Source of the DNA: Falsiroseomonas oryziterrae
GTDB lineage: Bacteria; Pseudomonadota; Alphaproteobacteria; Acetobacterales; Acetobacteraceae
Assembly: GCF_021864505.1 (NCBI RefSeq)
Contig: NZ_JAKJIB010000006.1
Location: forward strand, 1-43,846
Direction of reading: 5' to 3'
DNA length: 43,846 nucleotides
A program made the position numbers and the translations under genes. Below, piece after piece: positions 33,418 to 41,255 of the stretch (position 1 is its first letter; each line of letters starts with the position of its first letter). Below the pieces are notes generated by a model. It ran no database searches. It was given only the letters and a program-made list of their open reading frames with translations, and was not told the DNA's origin.

Positions 33418-34887
33418 TCAGCCCTGGCGCTGCGACTGCGACGACACCGGGCGGTCCTCGACGACCCAGGTGTCCTTCGTGCCGCCGCCCTGCGACGAGT
33501 TCACGACGAGCGAGCCTTCCCGCAGCGCGACGCGCGTCAGGCCGCCCGGGACGATCCGCACCTCCCTGCCCATCAGGACATAGGGGCGGAGGTCCACATG
33601 GCGCGCGGCGATGCCGGCCTCCGCCAGCGTCGGCACGGTGGAGAGCGCGAGGGTGGGCTGCGCGATGTAGTCGCCTGGCCGCGCCTTGATGCGCGCGGCG
33701 AACTCCTCGCGCTGCGCGGCGGTGCTGTGCGGGCCGACCAGCATGCCGTAGCCGCCCGAGCCCCGCGCGAGCTTCACCACGAGTTCGCCGAGGTGATCCA
33801 GCACGTAGCGGCGGTCCTCGTCGCGCTCGCAGAGATAGGTCGGCACGTTCTGCAGCAGCGGCTCCTCGCCCAGGTAGAAGCGGATCATCTCCGGCACGAA
33901 GGGGTAGATCGCCTTGTCGTCCGCGATTCCCGCGCCAGGCGCATTGGCCAGCGTGACGTTGCCGGCGCAATAGGCGGCGAAGATGCCGGGCACGCCGAGC
34001 ATGCTCTCCGGCTTGAAGACGCGCGGGTCGAGGTAGTCGTCGTCCACGCGGCGATACAGCACGTCCACGCGCTTCGGCCCGGCGGTGGTGCGCATGTAGA
34101 CGACGTCGTCCTGCACGAAGAGGTCGGCGCCTTCCACCACCTCGACGCCCATCTCGTCGGCCAGGAAGCAGTGCTCGTAGTAGGCGCTGTTGAAATGGCC
34201 GGGGGTTAGGATAGCGACGCAGGGCGCGCCCTTGCAGTTCGGCGGCGCGGCTTCCTTCAGCGTCTCCAGCAGCTCCTCCGGATAGTGGCCGACCGGGGCG
34301 AGGCGGTGGTCGGCGCAGAGCCCGGGGAAGAGCCGCAGCATCGCCTCGCGGTTCTCCAGCATGTAGGAGACGCCGGAGGGCGTGCGGCAATTGTCCTCGA
34401 GCACCCAGAAGTCGTCGGCGCCGGTCCGCACGAGGTCGATGCCGGAGATATGGGTGAAGACGCCGGCCGGCGGGCGCATCCCGACCATCGGGCGGCAGAA
34501 GGCCTCGTTCTCGTTGACCAGGGCGGCGGGCACGCGGCCGGCGCGGATCATCTCCTGCGCGCCGTAGACGTCGGCGATGAATGCGTTCAGCGCCTTCACC
34601 CGCTGCGTCAGGCCGCGCGCCAGGCGGTCCCATTCGCTGCGCGCCAGGATGCGCGGGATGACGTCGAAGGGGATGAGGCGTTCCGGGTCGCCGCCTTCGC
34701 CGTAGACGGCGAAGGTGATGCCGACGCGGCGGAACAGCGCCTCCGCCTCGGCCCGCTTGGTGGCGAGCGCCGCGAGGCCGTGTCGGTCGATCCAGGCGGC
34801 GATCCCGGCATAGGCCGGTCGGATGCCGGCCACGTCCTGCATCTCGTCGAAGGCGCGGGTCGGTTGGGTCGCGCTGAGTTCGTTCAC
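33418..34887 (-). CDS. Circularly permuted ATP-grasp protein (DUF404/DUF407)
   Basis: A 489-residue protein of the COG2308 family. Landmarks are AFDEMQDVAGIRPAYAG near the start, YGEGGDPERLIPFDVIPR, VLEDNCRTPSGVSYMLENRE, ILTPGHFNSAYYEH, and VVKLARGSGGYGMLVGP as nucleotide-binding loop. The start is taken as GTG at 34887 because it lies just before the conserved AFDEM segment; an in-frame ATG further in would cut that segment, and a very long upstream reading is only antisense to two other genes. Predicted ATP-dependent amide-ligase; partner of the alpha-E protein. Confidence 0.93.
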   Translation of the reverse strand: MNELSATQPTRAFDEMQDVAGIRPAYAGIAAWIDRHGLAALATKRAEAEALFRRVGITFAVYGEGGDPERLIPFDVIPRILARSEWDRLARGLTQRVKALNAFIADVYGAQEMIRAGRVPAALVNENEAFCRPMVGMRPPAGVFTHISGIDLVRTGADDFWVLEDNCRTPSGVSYMLENREAMLRLFPGLCADHRLAPVGHYPEELLETLKEAAPPNCKGAPCVAILTPGHFNSAYYEHCFLADEMGVEVVEGADLFVQDDVVYMRTTAGPKRVDVLYRRVDDDYLDPRVFKPESMLGVPGIFAAYCAGNVTLANAPGAGIADDKAIYPFVPEMIRFYLGEEPLLQNVPTYLCERDEDRRYVLDHLGELVVKLARGSGGYGMLVGPHSTAAQREEFAARIKARPGDYIAQPTLALSTVPTLAEAGIAARHVDLRPYVLMGREVRIVPGGLTRVALREGSLVVNSSQGGGTKDTWVVEDRPVSSQSQRQG

Positions 34888-34966
34888 CTGGTCAGTCCGG
34901 CTTCCCCGTCGTTCCCTGTCTTGTCGCGGAATCGTGAGGCCGTGGGAAGAGGAAGACAGGCGGGCC

Positions 34967-34986
34967 CGGCCGGAACGACCCGGCCG
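34967..34986 (-). terminator. Hairpin between DUF1194 and ATP-grasp genes
   Basis: A perfect 7-bp stem (CGGCCGG with CCGGCCG, loop AACGAC) in the 143-base gap after the DUF1194 gene. It would separate that gene from the downstream ATP-grasp/alpha-E pair. No T-run. Confidence 0.4.
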
Positions 34987-35030
34987 CTGCACAGATGCCG
35001 GGCGGGCCTGCCACGACCTTGGGCAACGCC

Positions 35031-35750
35031 TCAGCCCTGGGTGGAAGTCAGTCCGGCGATCTCGCGGATCAGCTTCGCCCGCATCGCCCTCGCGAAGTCC
35101 CGCCGGTCCTCGGCCCGCATGACGAAGGCGCCCGGCCCGCCGATCACGTCGCGTTCGTAGAGGGCCGCCAGCCTTCCGTCGCGCCAGTTGCTGGACACCT
35201 CGACGGCGAGCCCGTTCACCACGACGCCCTGCGCCACGAGGGCGTCGCGTGCGGCGGGCGCCGGCACCAGGCTGCGCATGTCCGGCCCGTCGCCGGAGAC
35301 GTCGATGGTCCGCTCCGCCGCACGCCAGGGCGCGGCGGCGAGCAGCGCGCCGGCCAGCACCAGCGCATCGCCGATAGCGTTCCAGGACTGGCGGGAGCGC
35401 GGTGCATCCCGCAGGGCGGCGGCCGCCGCCTCGGCCGAGGCCGGGTCGGCGACGCGCATCCAGTCCACCACCGTCTCCGCCCCGCCCGGCGAGCCCCACT
35501 CGACCATGGCGATGCCGATGGCGCCGCGCGGCTTCGAGCGGATCGCCGAGAGCACGGCGGGGTGCTGCACCGCCTCCGCGATCCCCTCGCGCTGCAGGGC
35601 GAACTCGTCCTCGTCGATGGAGCCGGAGGCATCCACGGCAAGCACCAGCAGCAGGTCCACCGCCGCGGGCTGGGCGACGGCCGGGCCGGCCAGCAGCGCC
35701 GGCGCGGCCAGGACCGAACGGCGCCGCAGGCGCGCACGCAGCTTGCTCAT
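35031..35750 (-). CDS. DUF1194 (von Willebrand A-like) exported protein
   Basis: A 239-residue exported protein. A basic start (MSKLRARLRRRSVLAAPALL) and a cleavage site after PAVAQP form a signal peptide. The mature part is a vWA-like fold: VDLLLVLAVDASGSIDEDEF contains the DxSxS metal site, and TIDVSGDGPDM the second strand. Function of the family is unknown, but vWA folds bind proteins through a metal. GGGAGAGG precedes the ATG at 35750. It diverges from the ROK-like kinase gene. Confidence 0.93.
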   Translation of the reverse strand: MSKLRARLRRRSVLAAPALLAGPAVAQPAAVDLLLVLAVDASGSIDEDEFALQREGIAEAVQHPAVLSAIRSKPRGAIGIAMVEWGSPGGAETVVDWMRVADPASAEAAAAALRDAPRSRQSWNAIGDALVLAGALLAAAPWRAAERTIDVSGDGPDMRSLVPAPAARDALVAQGVVVNGLAVEVSSNWRDGRLAALYERDVIGGPGAFVMRAEDRRDFARAMRAKLIREIAGLTSTQG

Positions 35751-35847
35751 CGGCCTCTCCCGGTCGTTCCGGCCGCCTCTGTCGGGCGAAGCCGCGCGCC
35801 GCGTCAACACGGAACCCGGGGGCCATGCGGCGCGTCCCCTTCGCGCG

Positions 35848-36891
35848 ATGCACGCCGACCGGCCGATCCGACTTGCCCACAATGCGACGGTGCTGCGCGG
35901 CCTGCGTCTCGACTCGCACAGCCTCGACCTGCCGGAAGGCGACGGGCAGCTCGGCGACCGGGCGAGCCACCGCGCGCTCGATGCCATCCTCGAGCGCTGG
36001 CGACAGCGCATGCGCCGCGTCGGCGCACCCGATCCCTTCGGCCACGACCCGGCAGACGGCGTGAGCCGGGAGGAGATGGACCGTGCACTGGCCGACGGGA
36101 CACCCGAAGCCGCCGGCGTCGTGCATGGGGTGATCGAGGACTACGCCCGCACGCTGGCCGAGGTGACGCGCCGCTTCCTCACGCTGCCCGAGTGGCAGAG
36201 GACGGAGCGGATCGCCGTCGGCGGCGGGCTGCGCTCGGCCCGCATCGGGGAGGTGGCGATCGGCCGCGCCGCCGTCCTCTTGCGTACAGCCGGTTCGCCC
36301 GTGCGCATCACGCCGATCCGCCACCACCCCGACGAGGCCGGGCTGATCGGCGCGGCCATGCTGCTGCCTGAAGCCGCGCTGGCCGGCGGCGATGCGGTGC
36401 TCGTCGCCGATCTCGGCGGCACCTCCTTCCGCGGCGGCGTGGTGCTGCCGCGGCTCGGCGTCGCGCCCGACCTCTCGGCCGCCGGCGTCTGGCGCAGCAA
36501 AAGCTGGCGGCACGCGGAGGAGGAGGTGGAGCGCGACGCGGCCGTGGCACGGCTGTGCGGGCTGCTGATGGAGCTGGTGGAGGAGGCGCGCGCGGCCGGG
36601 CTGCATCTCGCGCCCGTCGTCGGCGTGGGCGTGCCCGGCGTGGCGGATGCCGAGGGGCGCATCCTGCGCGGCGCGGAGAACCTGCCCGGCGACTGGCACA
36701 ACGAAGCGTTCCGCTTCCCCGCCGCGCTGTCCTCAGGGCTGCGCGGCTTCGAGGTGCTGATGCACAACGACGCTGTGGTGCAGGCGCTCTCGGAAGCCCC
36801 GCATATGCGCCAGGTGCCGCGCTGGGGTGTGCTGACGGTCGGCACCGGGCTCGGCAATGCCCGGTTCACCACGCTCGCGCTGGCGCGCTGA
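35848..36891 (+). CDS. ROK-like sugar kinase with circularly permuted motif order
   Basis: A 347-residue ASKHA-fold protein. Its motifs are all recognisable but in rotated order. Residues 22-48 resemble the EXGH region and the ASGRAL helix (LDSHSLDLPEG, DRASHRALDAI); 96-130 match the C-terminal ROK helix and adenosine motif (VIEDYARTLAE, RIAVGGGLRSA); 157-172 match the closing DAGGMRGAAFL part (RHHPDEAGLIGAAML). Only then comes the phosphate-1 motif DLGGTSFRGGVV (188-199), normally at the N-terminus, then VGVGVPGV (259-265), the catalytic-Asp segment HNDAVVQAL (306-314) and phosphate-2 VGTGLG (331-336). The ROK zinc motif CxCGxxGC is missing. No strong ribosome site precedes the ATG. Probable sugar or aminosugar kinase; active or not is unknown. 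Confidence 0.88.
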   Translation: MHADRPIRLAHNATVLRGLRLDSHSLDLPEGDGQLGDRASHRALDAILERWRQRMRRVGAPDPFGHDPADGVSREEMDRALADGTPEAAGVVHGVIEDYARTLAEVTRRFLTLPEWQRTERIAVGGGLRSARIGEVAIGRAAVLLRTAGSPVRITPIRHHPDEAGLIGAAMLLPEAALAGGDAVLVADLGGTSFRGGVVLPRLGVAPDLSAAGVWRSKSWRHAEEEVERDAAVARLCGLLMELVEEARAAGLHLAPVVGVGVPGVADAEGRILRGAENLPGDWHNEAFRFPAALSSGLRGFEVLMHNDAVVQALSEAPHMRQVPRWGVLTVGTGLGNARFTTLALAR

Positions 36892-36894
36892 CGG

Positions 36895-37458
36895 TCAGCG
36901 CGCCGCCGCGAGCGCCTTCGCGCAGGCCTCGAAGGCCGCGAGGTCGGTCCAGCGCTCCGCCTCCGGCACGTCGCGGCGGATGAAGACGCCGCCGGCCTCG
37001 TGCAGCCCGCCATCGATCATCAGGTTGTCGCCGAGGCCGAAATCCTCGAGCGCCATGCCCTCCGCATCGCGCCAGCGCCCCTCGGCGTCGCGCGACGCCG
37101 CATCGCCGAGCGCGGCGCGGGTGCGCGGCAACAGCCCGGCGGCGGCATTGCTGTAGCCCGCGAGCCGCTTGCCGAGCGCCCGCATGAAGCCGAGTTCGTA
37201 GACCGTGCCGGGATCGGCCGAGGGGCCGCGGAACGGGGTGAGGTTGGCGATCACCGCATCCGCGTCGCGCATATGCGCCTCGTTGCGGCGGTAGATGTGC
37301 AGCCAGAGTGGCGTGTCGCCGGTGCCCGGATGCGCCGGGTGGTTGTCCACAGGGAAGATGCCGGTCAGGCCATGCGCGGCGCAGATCGCACGCTTGCGCG
37401 CCGCCATGCCGAGCGGGTCGGGCAGGAACACGTCGGGACCGGCGAGATAGACCTTCAT
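36895..37458 (-). CDS. Nucleoside 2-deoxyribosyltransferase
   Basis: A 187-residue enzyme of the nucleoside 2-deoxyribosyltransferase family. It starts MKVYLAGPDVFLPDP, has DADAVIANLTPFRGPSADPG with an Asp of the active site, and GTVYELGFMRALGK with the Glu expected to act as nucleophile. Transfers 2-deoxyribose between bases or hydrolyses nucleotides. The end faces the kinase gene end, four bases away. It fits with the adenine deaminase at 39552 in purine salvage, though the genes are not in one operon. Confidence 0.92.
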   Translation of the reverse strand: MKVYLAGPDVFLPDPLGMAARKRAICAAHGLTGIFPVDNHPAHPGTGDTPLWLHIYRRNEAHMRDADAVIANLTPFRGPSADPGTVYELGFMRALGKRLAGYSNAAAGLLPRTRAALGDAASRDAEGRWRDAEGMALEDFGLGDNLMIDGGLHEAGGVFIRRDVPEAERWTDLAAFEACAKALAAAR

Positions 37459-37550
37459 CCGTTCCTTCTGCCCGACTGGCGATTGCTGTGGAACCGGGCC
37501 TTGCGAGCGCCGCCGCGGCCGGCTTGCATGCGCATCCGGGAGGGTCGGCG

Positions 37551-38354
37551 ATGGACCTCGAGCTGGAATACAACAACCGCGCCCGCGTGCCGGAGCACCC
37601 GCAGCACATCGCGGGCTGGCAGCGCGACGCCGCCGCCTGGCGCGAAGCCTGCCCGCGCGCGGAGCTCGGCCTCGCCTATGGCCCGGGCGAGCGCGAGAAG
37701 CTTGACATCCTGCATCCCGGACCGGCCAGCGACGCGCCGCTCGCGCTCTTCATCCACGGCGGCTACTGGAAGGCGCTGGACCGCAGCTTCGCGAGCCACT
37801 GCGCGCGGGGGCTGAACCTGCGTGGCGTCGCGGTCGCCCTGCCCTCCTACGATCTCTGCCCCACCGTGCCGGTGGCGACCATCGTGGACCAGATGCGCGC
37901 AGCGGCGCGGTTCCTCTGGGCGCGGCGGCGACAGCGCATGCTGGCGATCGGGCATTCGGCCGGCGGGCACCTCGCCGCCATGCTGCTCGCGACCGACTGG
38001 CGGGCGCTGGATCCGGCGCTGCCGGCCGACCTGGTGCATGCCGCGCTCCCCGTCTCCGGCGTCTTCGACCTGGAACCGCTGCTGGCCACCACGATCGGCG
38101 AAGGGCTGAACCTCACGCCGGAGACGGCGCGCGCCGTCTCGCCGCGCCTCCTTCCCTCGCCCGGCCGGCCGATCCACTGCCTGGTCGGCGGCGCCGAGAG
38201 CAGCGAATTCATCCGGCAGAGCCGCGACATGGCGCAGGCCTGGGGCGGGACATGGGAGGCGCTGCCCGGCGCCGACCACTTCACGGTCATCGCGCCCTTC
38301 GCCGATCCCACCAGCGCGGCAGTGGCGACCGCGGAGCGGATGCTCGCGCGGTAA
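37551..38354 (+). CDS. Alpha/beta hydrolase, arylformamidase (kynurenine formamidase)-like
   Basis: A 267-residue alpha/beta hydrolase. The oxyanion motif is FIHGGYWKALDRS, the HGGYW form typical of kynurenine formamidase-type enzymes; the nucleophile elbow is IGHSAGGHLAA; the closing His lies in GADHFTVIAPF. N-terminal EYNNRARVPEHPQHIAGW is also typical of that group. Hydrolyses an ester or N-formyl amide; no other tryptophan-degradation gene lies nearby, so the substrate is open. GGGAGGG lies upstream of the ATG at 37551. Confidence 0.93.
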   Translation: MDLELEYNNRARVPEHPQHIAGWQRDAAAWREACPRAELGLAYGPGEREKLDILHPGPASDAPLALFIHGGYWKALDRSFASHCARGLNLRGVAVALPSYDLCPTVPVATIVDQMRAAARFLWARRRQRMLAIGHSAGGHLAAMLLATDWRALDPALPADLVHAALPVSGVFDLEPLLATTIGEGLNLTPETARAVSPRLLPSPGRPIHCLVGGAESSEFIRQSRDMAQAWGGTWEALPGADHFTVIAPFADPTSAAVATAERMLAR

Positions 38355-38366
38355 AGCCTTCACAGA

Positions 38367-38387
38367 TTTACAGGCGCGGCTTGTAAA
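38367..38387. promoter_or_regulatory. TTTACA-N9-TGTAAA inverted repeat upstream of Bug-type gene
   Basis: A perfect 6-bp inverted repeat, AT-rich against a GC-rich background, 95 bases before the next start codon. Shape and spacing suit a dimeric repressor operator. No regulator gene is adjacent. Confidence 0.4.
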
Positions 38388-38481
38388 GCGGCGCACAGCT
38401 TTCGCCGGGCCCACCCCACAACGCCCGTTCCCTCCTTCGTTCTGGCGCCGCACATCTGCGGCCCCAACACGGAGGGAACCC

Positions 38482-39441
38482 ATGTCGCTTCTGTCCCGTC
38501 GCGCGATCCTCGGCACCGTGCTCGCCGCGCCGCTCGCTGCGCCCGCGCTCGCAGCGCCCTGGCGGCCGGACAGGCCGGTCGAACTCGTCGTCGGCTTCGC
38601 ACCGGGCGGCGGCACCGACATCGTGGCACGCCTCTTCGCCCGGCATCTGGAGACGCGGCTCGGCCAGCCGATCACCGTGGTGAACCGCCCCGGCGCGTCG
38701 AGCGAGGTGGCGCTGACCTACGTCTCGCGGTCCCGCCCGGACGGGCAGGTGTTGGGGCTGACCAACATGCCCTCCTTCGTGACGGTCCCGGTGGAGCGTC
38801 GCGCCCAGTACACGCTCGACAGCTTCGCCTTCCTGGGCAACATCATGACCGACCCGACGGGTGTCGTGGTGCGCGCCGACGGCCCCATCCGCGACCTCGC
38901 CGACCTGATCGCGCGGGCCAAGGCGGACCCGGAGGGGATCACCGTCTCCACCTCCGGCATCGGCACCGACGACCATCTGATGATGGCGATGATCACGCGC
39001 CTGACCGGCGCGCGCTTCACGCTGGTCCACTTCACCGGCGCGCCCATTCAGCGCACCAACCTGATGGGCGGCCAGGTGATGGTGAACACCATGTCCATCG
39101 GCGAGGTCATGCCGGACCCGCGGGGCCTGCGTCTTCTTGCCCATGGCGGCGCGGAGCGCAGCCGCTTCGCGCCCGACGTGCCGACCTTCCGCAGCCTCGG
39201 CCTGGACTTCGAGATGTATTCCGAGCGGGGGCTCGTCGTGCCGGCCGGCACCCCGGCGCACATCGTCGAGCGTCTGCGCGAGGCCATCCAGGAAGCCTGC
39301 TCCGACCCGGCGACGGTGCGGACCTTCGAGGCGCAGCACATTGCGCCGACGCTGGAGCCGGGGCCGGTCTGGGAAGCGCGGATGCGCGCCGCCCAGCAGC
39401 AATACGCCTCGCTGTGGCGCGAGGCGCCCTGGATCAGCTGA
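38482..39441 (+). CDS. Bug-family (tripartite tricarboxylate transporter) substrate-binding protein
   Basis: A 319-residue exported Bug/TctC protein. Signal MSLLSRRAILGTVLAAPLAA ends near ALAAPW; the mature part has the family features PVELVVGFAPGGGTDIVARLFA, NRPGASSEVA, and YSERGLVVPAGTPAHIVERL. Bug proteins bind carboxylates, amides or purine-like ligands for TctAB-type or other transporters. No tctA or tctB gene is present, so it is an orphan, as is frequent for this family. It precedes adenine deaminase by 110 bases, which hints at a purine-related ligand (weak inference). Confidence 0.94.
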   Translation: MSLLSRRAILGTVLAAPLAAPALAAPWRPDRPVELVVGFAPGGGTDIVARLFARHLETRLGQPITVVNRPGASSEVALTYVSRSRPDGQVLGLTNMPSFVTVPVERRAQYTLDSFAFLGNIMTDPTGVVVRADGPIRDLADLIARAKADPEGITVSTSGIGTDDHLMMAMITRLTGARFTLVHFTGAPIQRTNLMGGQVMVNTMSIGEVMPDPRGLRLLAHGGAERSRFAPDVPTFRSLGLDFEMYSERGLVVPAGTPAHIVERLREAIQEACSDPATVRTFEAQHIAPTLEPGPVWEARMRAAQQQYASLWREAPWIS

Positions 39442-39452
39442 GGCGCTGCGAC

Positions 39453-39480
39453 GACCGTCGGGCCGTTCGGCCCGGCGGTC
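39453..39480 (+). terminator. Strong hairpin after the Bug-type gene
   Basis: Starts 12 bases after the stop codon: a 12-bp stem (one G-T pair) closed by a GTTC loop. Followed by TCTGG but no T-run. Terminator or first element of the adenine deaminase leader. Confidence 0.55.
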
Positions 39481-39522
39481 TGGACCGGCGCGGCAAGGCT
39501 GCGCCGAGGGGTCGCGCGGTGT

Positions 39523-39548
39523 AGTCTCCCAGCCTCGTCCGGGAGACT
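39523..39548 (+). promoter_or_regulatory. Hairpin covering the ribosome binding site of adenine deaminase
   Basis: AGTCTCCC (39523-39530) pairs perfectly with GGGAGACT (39541-39548); the second arm contains the only Shine-Dalgarno-like sequence, six bases before the ATG at 39552. Folding would hide it and lower translation. A third hairpin (CGGCGC with GCGCCG, 39486-39506) lies just upstream. Confidence 0.5.
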
Positions 39549-39551
39549 GAC

Positions 39552-41252
39552 ATGGCAGGGCTCGACCTCAACGCGGTGATCGACCAGGGCCGCGGCCTGG
39601 CGCCGGCCGATCTCGTGCTGAAGGGCGGGCGCGTCTTCGACCTCGTCACCGGCGCGCTGGTGCCGACCGACGTCGCGATCTGCGGCGAGCGGATCGTCGG
39701 CACCTTCGGCAGCTACGCCGGGTACCGCGAGATCGACGTGGCTGGCCTCGTCCTGGTCCCGGGCTTCATCGACACGCATCTGCATGTCGAATCCTCGCTG
39801 ATCACGCCCTTCGAATTTGACCGCTGCGTCACGCCGCGCGGTATCACCACCGCGATCTGCGACCCGCACGAGATCGCCAATGTCGCGGGCGTCGAGGGCA
39901 TCCGCTATTTTCTCGCGGCAGCCGAGCGGCTGGTGATGGACCTCCGCGTGCAGCTTTCCTCCTGCGTGCCCTCCTCGCCGCTCGAGACCTCCGGCGCGCG
40001 GCTGACCGTCGAGGACCTGCTGCCGCTCGCGGGCCATCCCAAGGTCATCGGGCTCGCGGAGTTCATGAACTATCCGGGGCTGCTGGCGAAGGACCCGGAG
40101 TGCCTCGCGAAGCTCGCCGCCTTTCAGGGGCGGCACATCGACGGCCACGCGCCGCTGCTGCGCGGGATGGACCTCAACGGCTACCTCGCCGCGGGCATCC
40201 GCACCGACCACGAGACGACGAGCGAGGCGGAGGCGCTGGAGAAGCTCTCCAAGGGCATGGCGGTGCTGATCCGGCAGGGATCGGTCTCGAAGGACCTCGC
40301 GGCGCTGCTGCCGATCCTGACGGAGCGCCATGCACCGTTCCTCGCGCTCTGCACCGACGACCGCAATCCGCTCGACATCGCCGAGCATGGGCATCTGGAC
40401 CACATGATCCGGACCGCGATCGCGCGCGGGGCGGAGCCCTTGGCCGTCTACCGCGCCGCGAGCCATTCGGCGGCGCGCATCTTCGGGCTGCGCGACAGGG
40501 GCCTGATCGCGCCCGGCTGGCGCGCCGACATCGTCGCGCTGGACAGCCTGGAAGGCTGCCATGCGCAGCTCGTCCTGGCGGGCGGGCGGGTGGTGGACGA
40601 GGCGGCGTTTGCGGCACGCGAGACGATCCCGCCGGTGGCCCGCCGCAGCGTCCGCGCGCCGCGCGTGACGGCGGCCGACTTCCGCAAGCCCGCGCCGAAT
40701 GCGGCGACGCCGGTGATCGGCGTGGTCCCTGGCCGCATCATCACCGAACGGCTCGAGGCAGTGCTGCCGGTGCGGGAGGGTGCCTCGGTGGCCGATCTCG
40801 GCGCCGACATCCTAAAGGTCGCGGTGGTCGAGAGGCACGGGCGCAACGGCAACCGCGCCGTCGGCTTCGTGAAGGGCTTCGGCCTGCAGCGCGGCGCGAT
40901 CGCCGGCACGATCTGCCACGACCACCACAACATCGTGGCCGTCGGCGCCGACGACGCCGCCATCGCCCTGGCCTGCAACCGGCTGGGCGAGATCGAGGGC
41001 GGATTCGTCGTCGCGGCGGGCGGACAGGTCCTGGCTGAACTCCCGCTGCCGGTCGCGGGGCTGATGAGCCTCGGTACCTTCGAGGAGGTGCGCGACCGGC
41101 TGGTCGCGCTGCGCGCCGCCGCGCGGGAGATCGGCGCGACGCTGGAGGAGCCCTTCCTCCAGCTCGCGTTCCTCGCTCTGCCGGTGATCCCGCACCTGAA
41201 GATCACCGACCGCGGCCTGGTGGACGTGGACCGCTTCGAGCTGATCGGCTGA
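39552..41252 (+). CDS. ade: Adenine deaminase
   Basis: A 566-residue enzyme of the Ade family (bacterial adenine deaminase, amidohydrolase superfamily), converting adenine to hypoxanthine and ammonia. Metal and catalytic landmarks: [11 protein letters not shown] near residue 75, [12 protein letters not shown] near 105, HIDGHAPLL near 195, and [11 protein letters not shown] near 275. The C-terminal Ade domain is complete ([31 protein letters not shown]), so the length is typical. Purine salvage or use of adenine as nitrogen source. The leader structure suggests control at translation. Confidence 0.96.
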   Translation: MAGLDLNAVIDQGRGLAPADLVLKGGRVFDLVTGALVPTDVAICGERIVGTFGSYAGYREIDVAGLVLVPGFIDTHLHVESSLITPFEFDRCVTPRGITTAICDPHEIANVAGVEGIRYFLAAAERLVMDLRVQLSSCVPSSPLETSGARLTVEDLLPLAGHPKVIGLAEFMNYPGLLAKDPECLAKLAAFQGRHIDGHAPLLRGMDLNGYLAAGIRTDHETTSEAEALEKLSKGMAVLIRQGSVSKDLAALLPILTERHAPFLALCTDDRNPLDIAEHGHLDHMIRTAIARGAEPLAVYRAASHSAARIFGLRDRGLIAPGWRADIVALDSLEGCHAQLVLAGGRVVDEAAFAARETIPPVARRSVRAPRVTAADFRKPAPNAATPVIGVVPGRIITERLEAVLPVREGASVADLGADILKVAVVERHGRNGNRAVGFVKGFGLQRGAIAGTICHDHHNIVAVGADDAAIALACNRLGEIEGGFVVAAGGQVLAELPLPVAGLMSLGTFEEVRDRLVALRAAAREIGATLEEPFLQLAFLALPVIPHLKITDRGLVDVDRFELIG

Positions 41253-41255
41253 GCG

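Noticed and set aside
34888-36699. Upstream extension of the ATP-grasp reading frame to over 1000 residues
   Set aside because: The extra part is antisense to the DUF1194 region and the ROK-like kinase and carries no motif; family members start near the AFDEM segment.
39442-39551. A purine riboswitch in front of adenine deaminase
   Set aside because: The leader has hairpins but not the conserved three-way junction and loop sequences of the known purine riboswitch; kept only as a generic structured leader.
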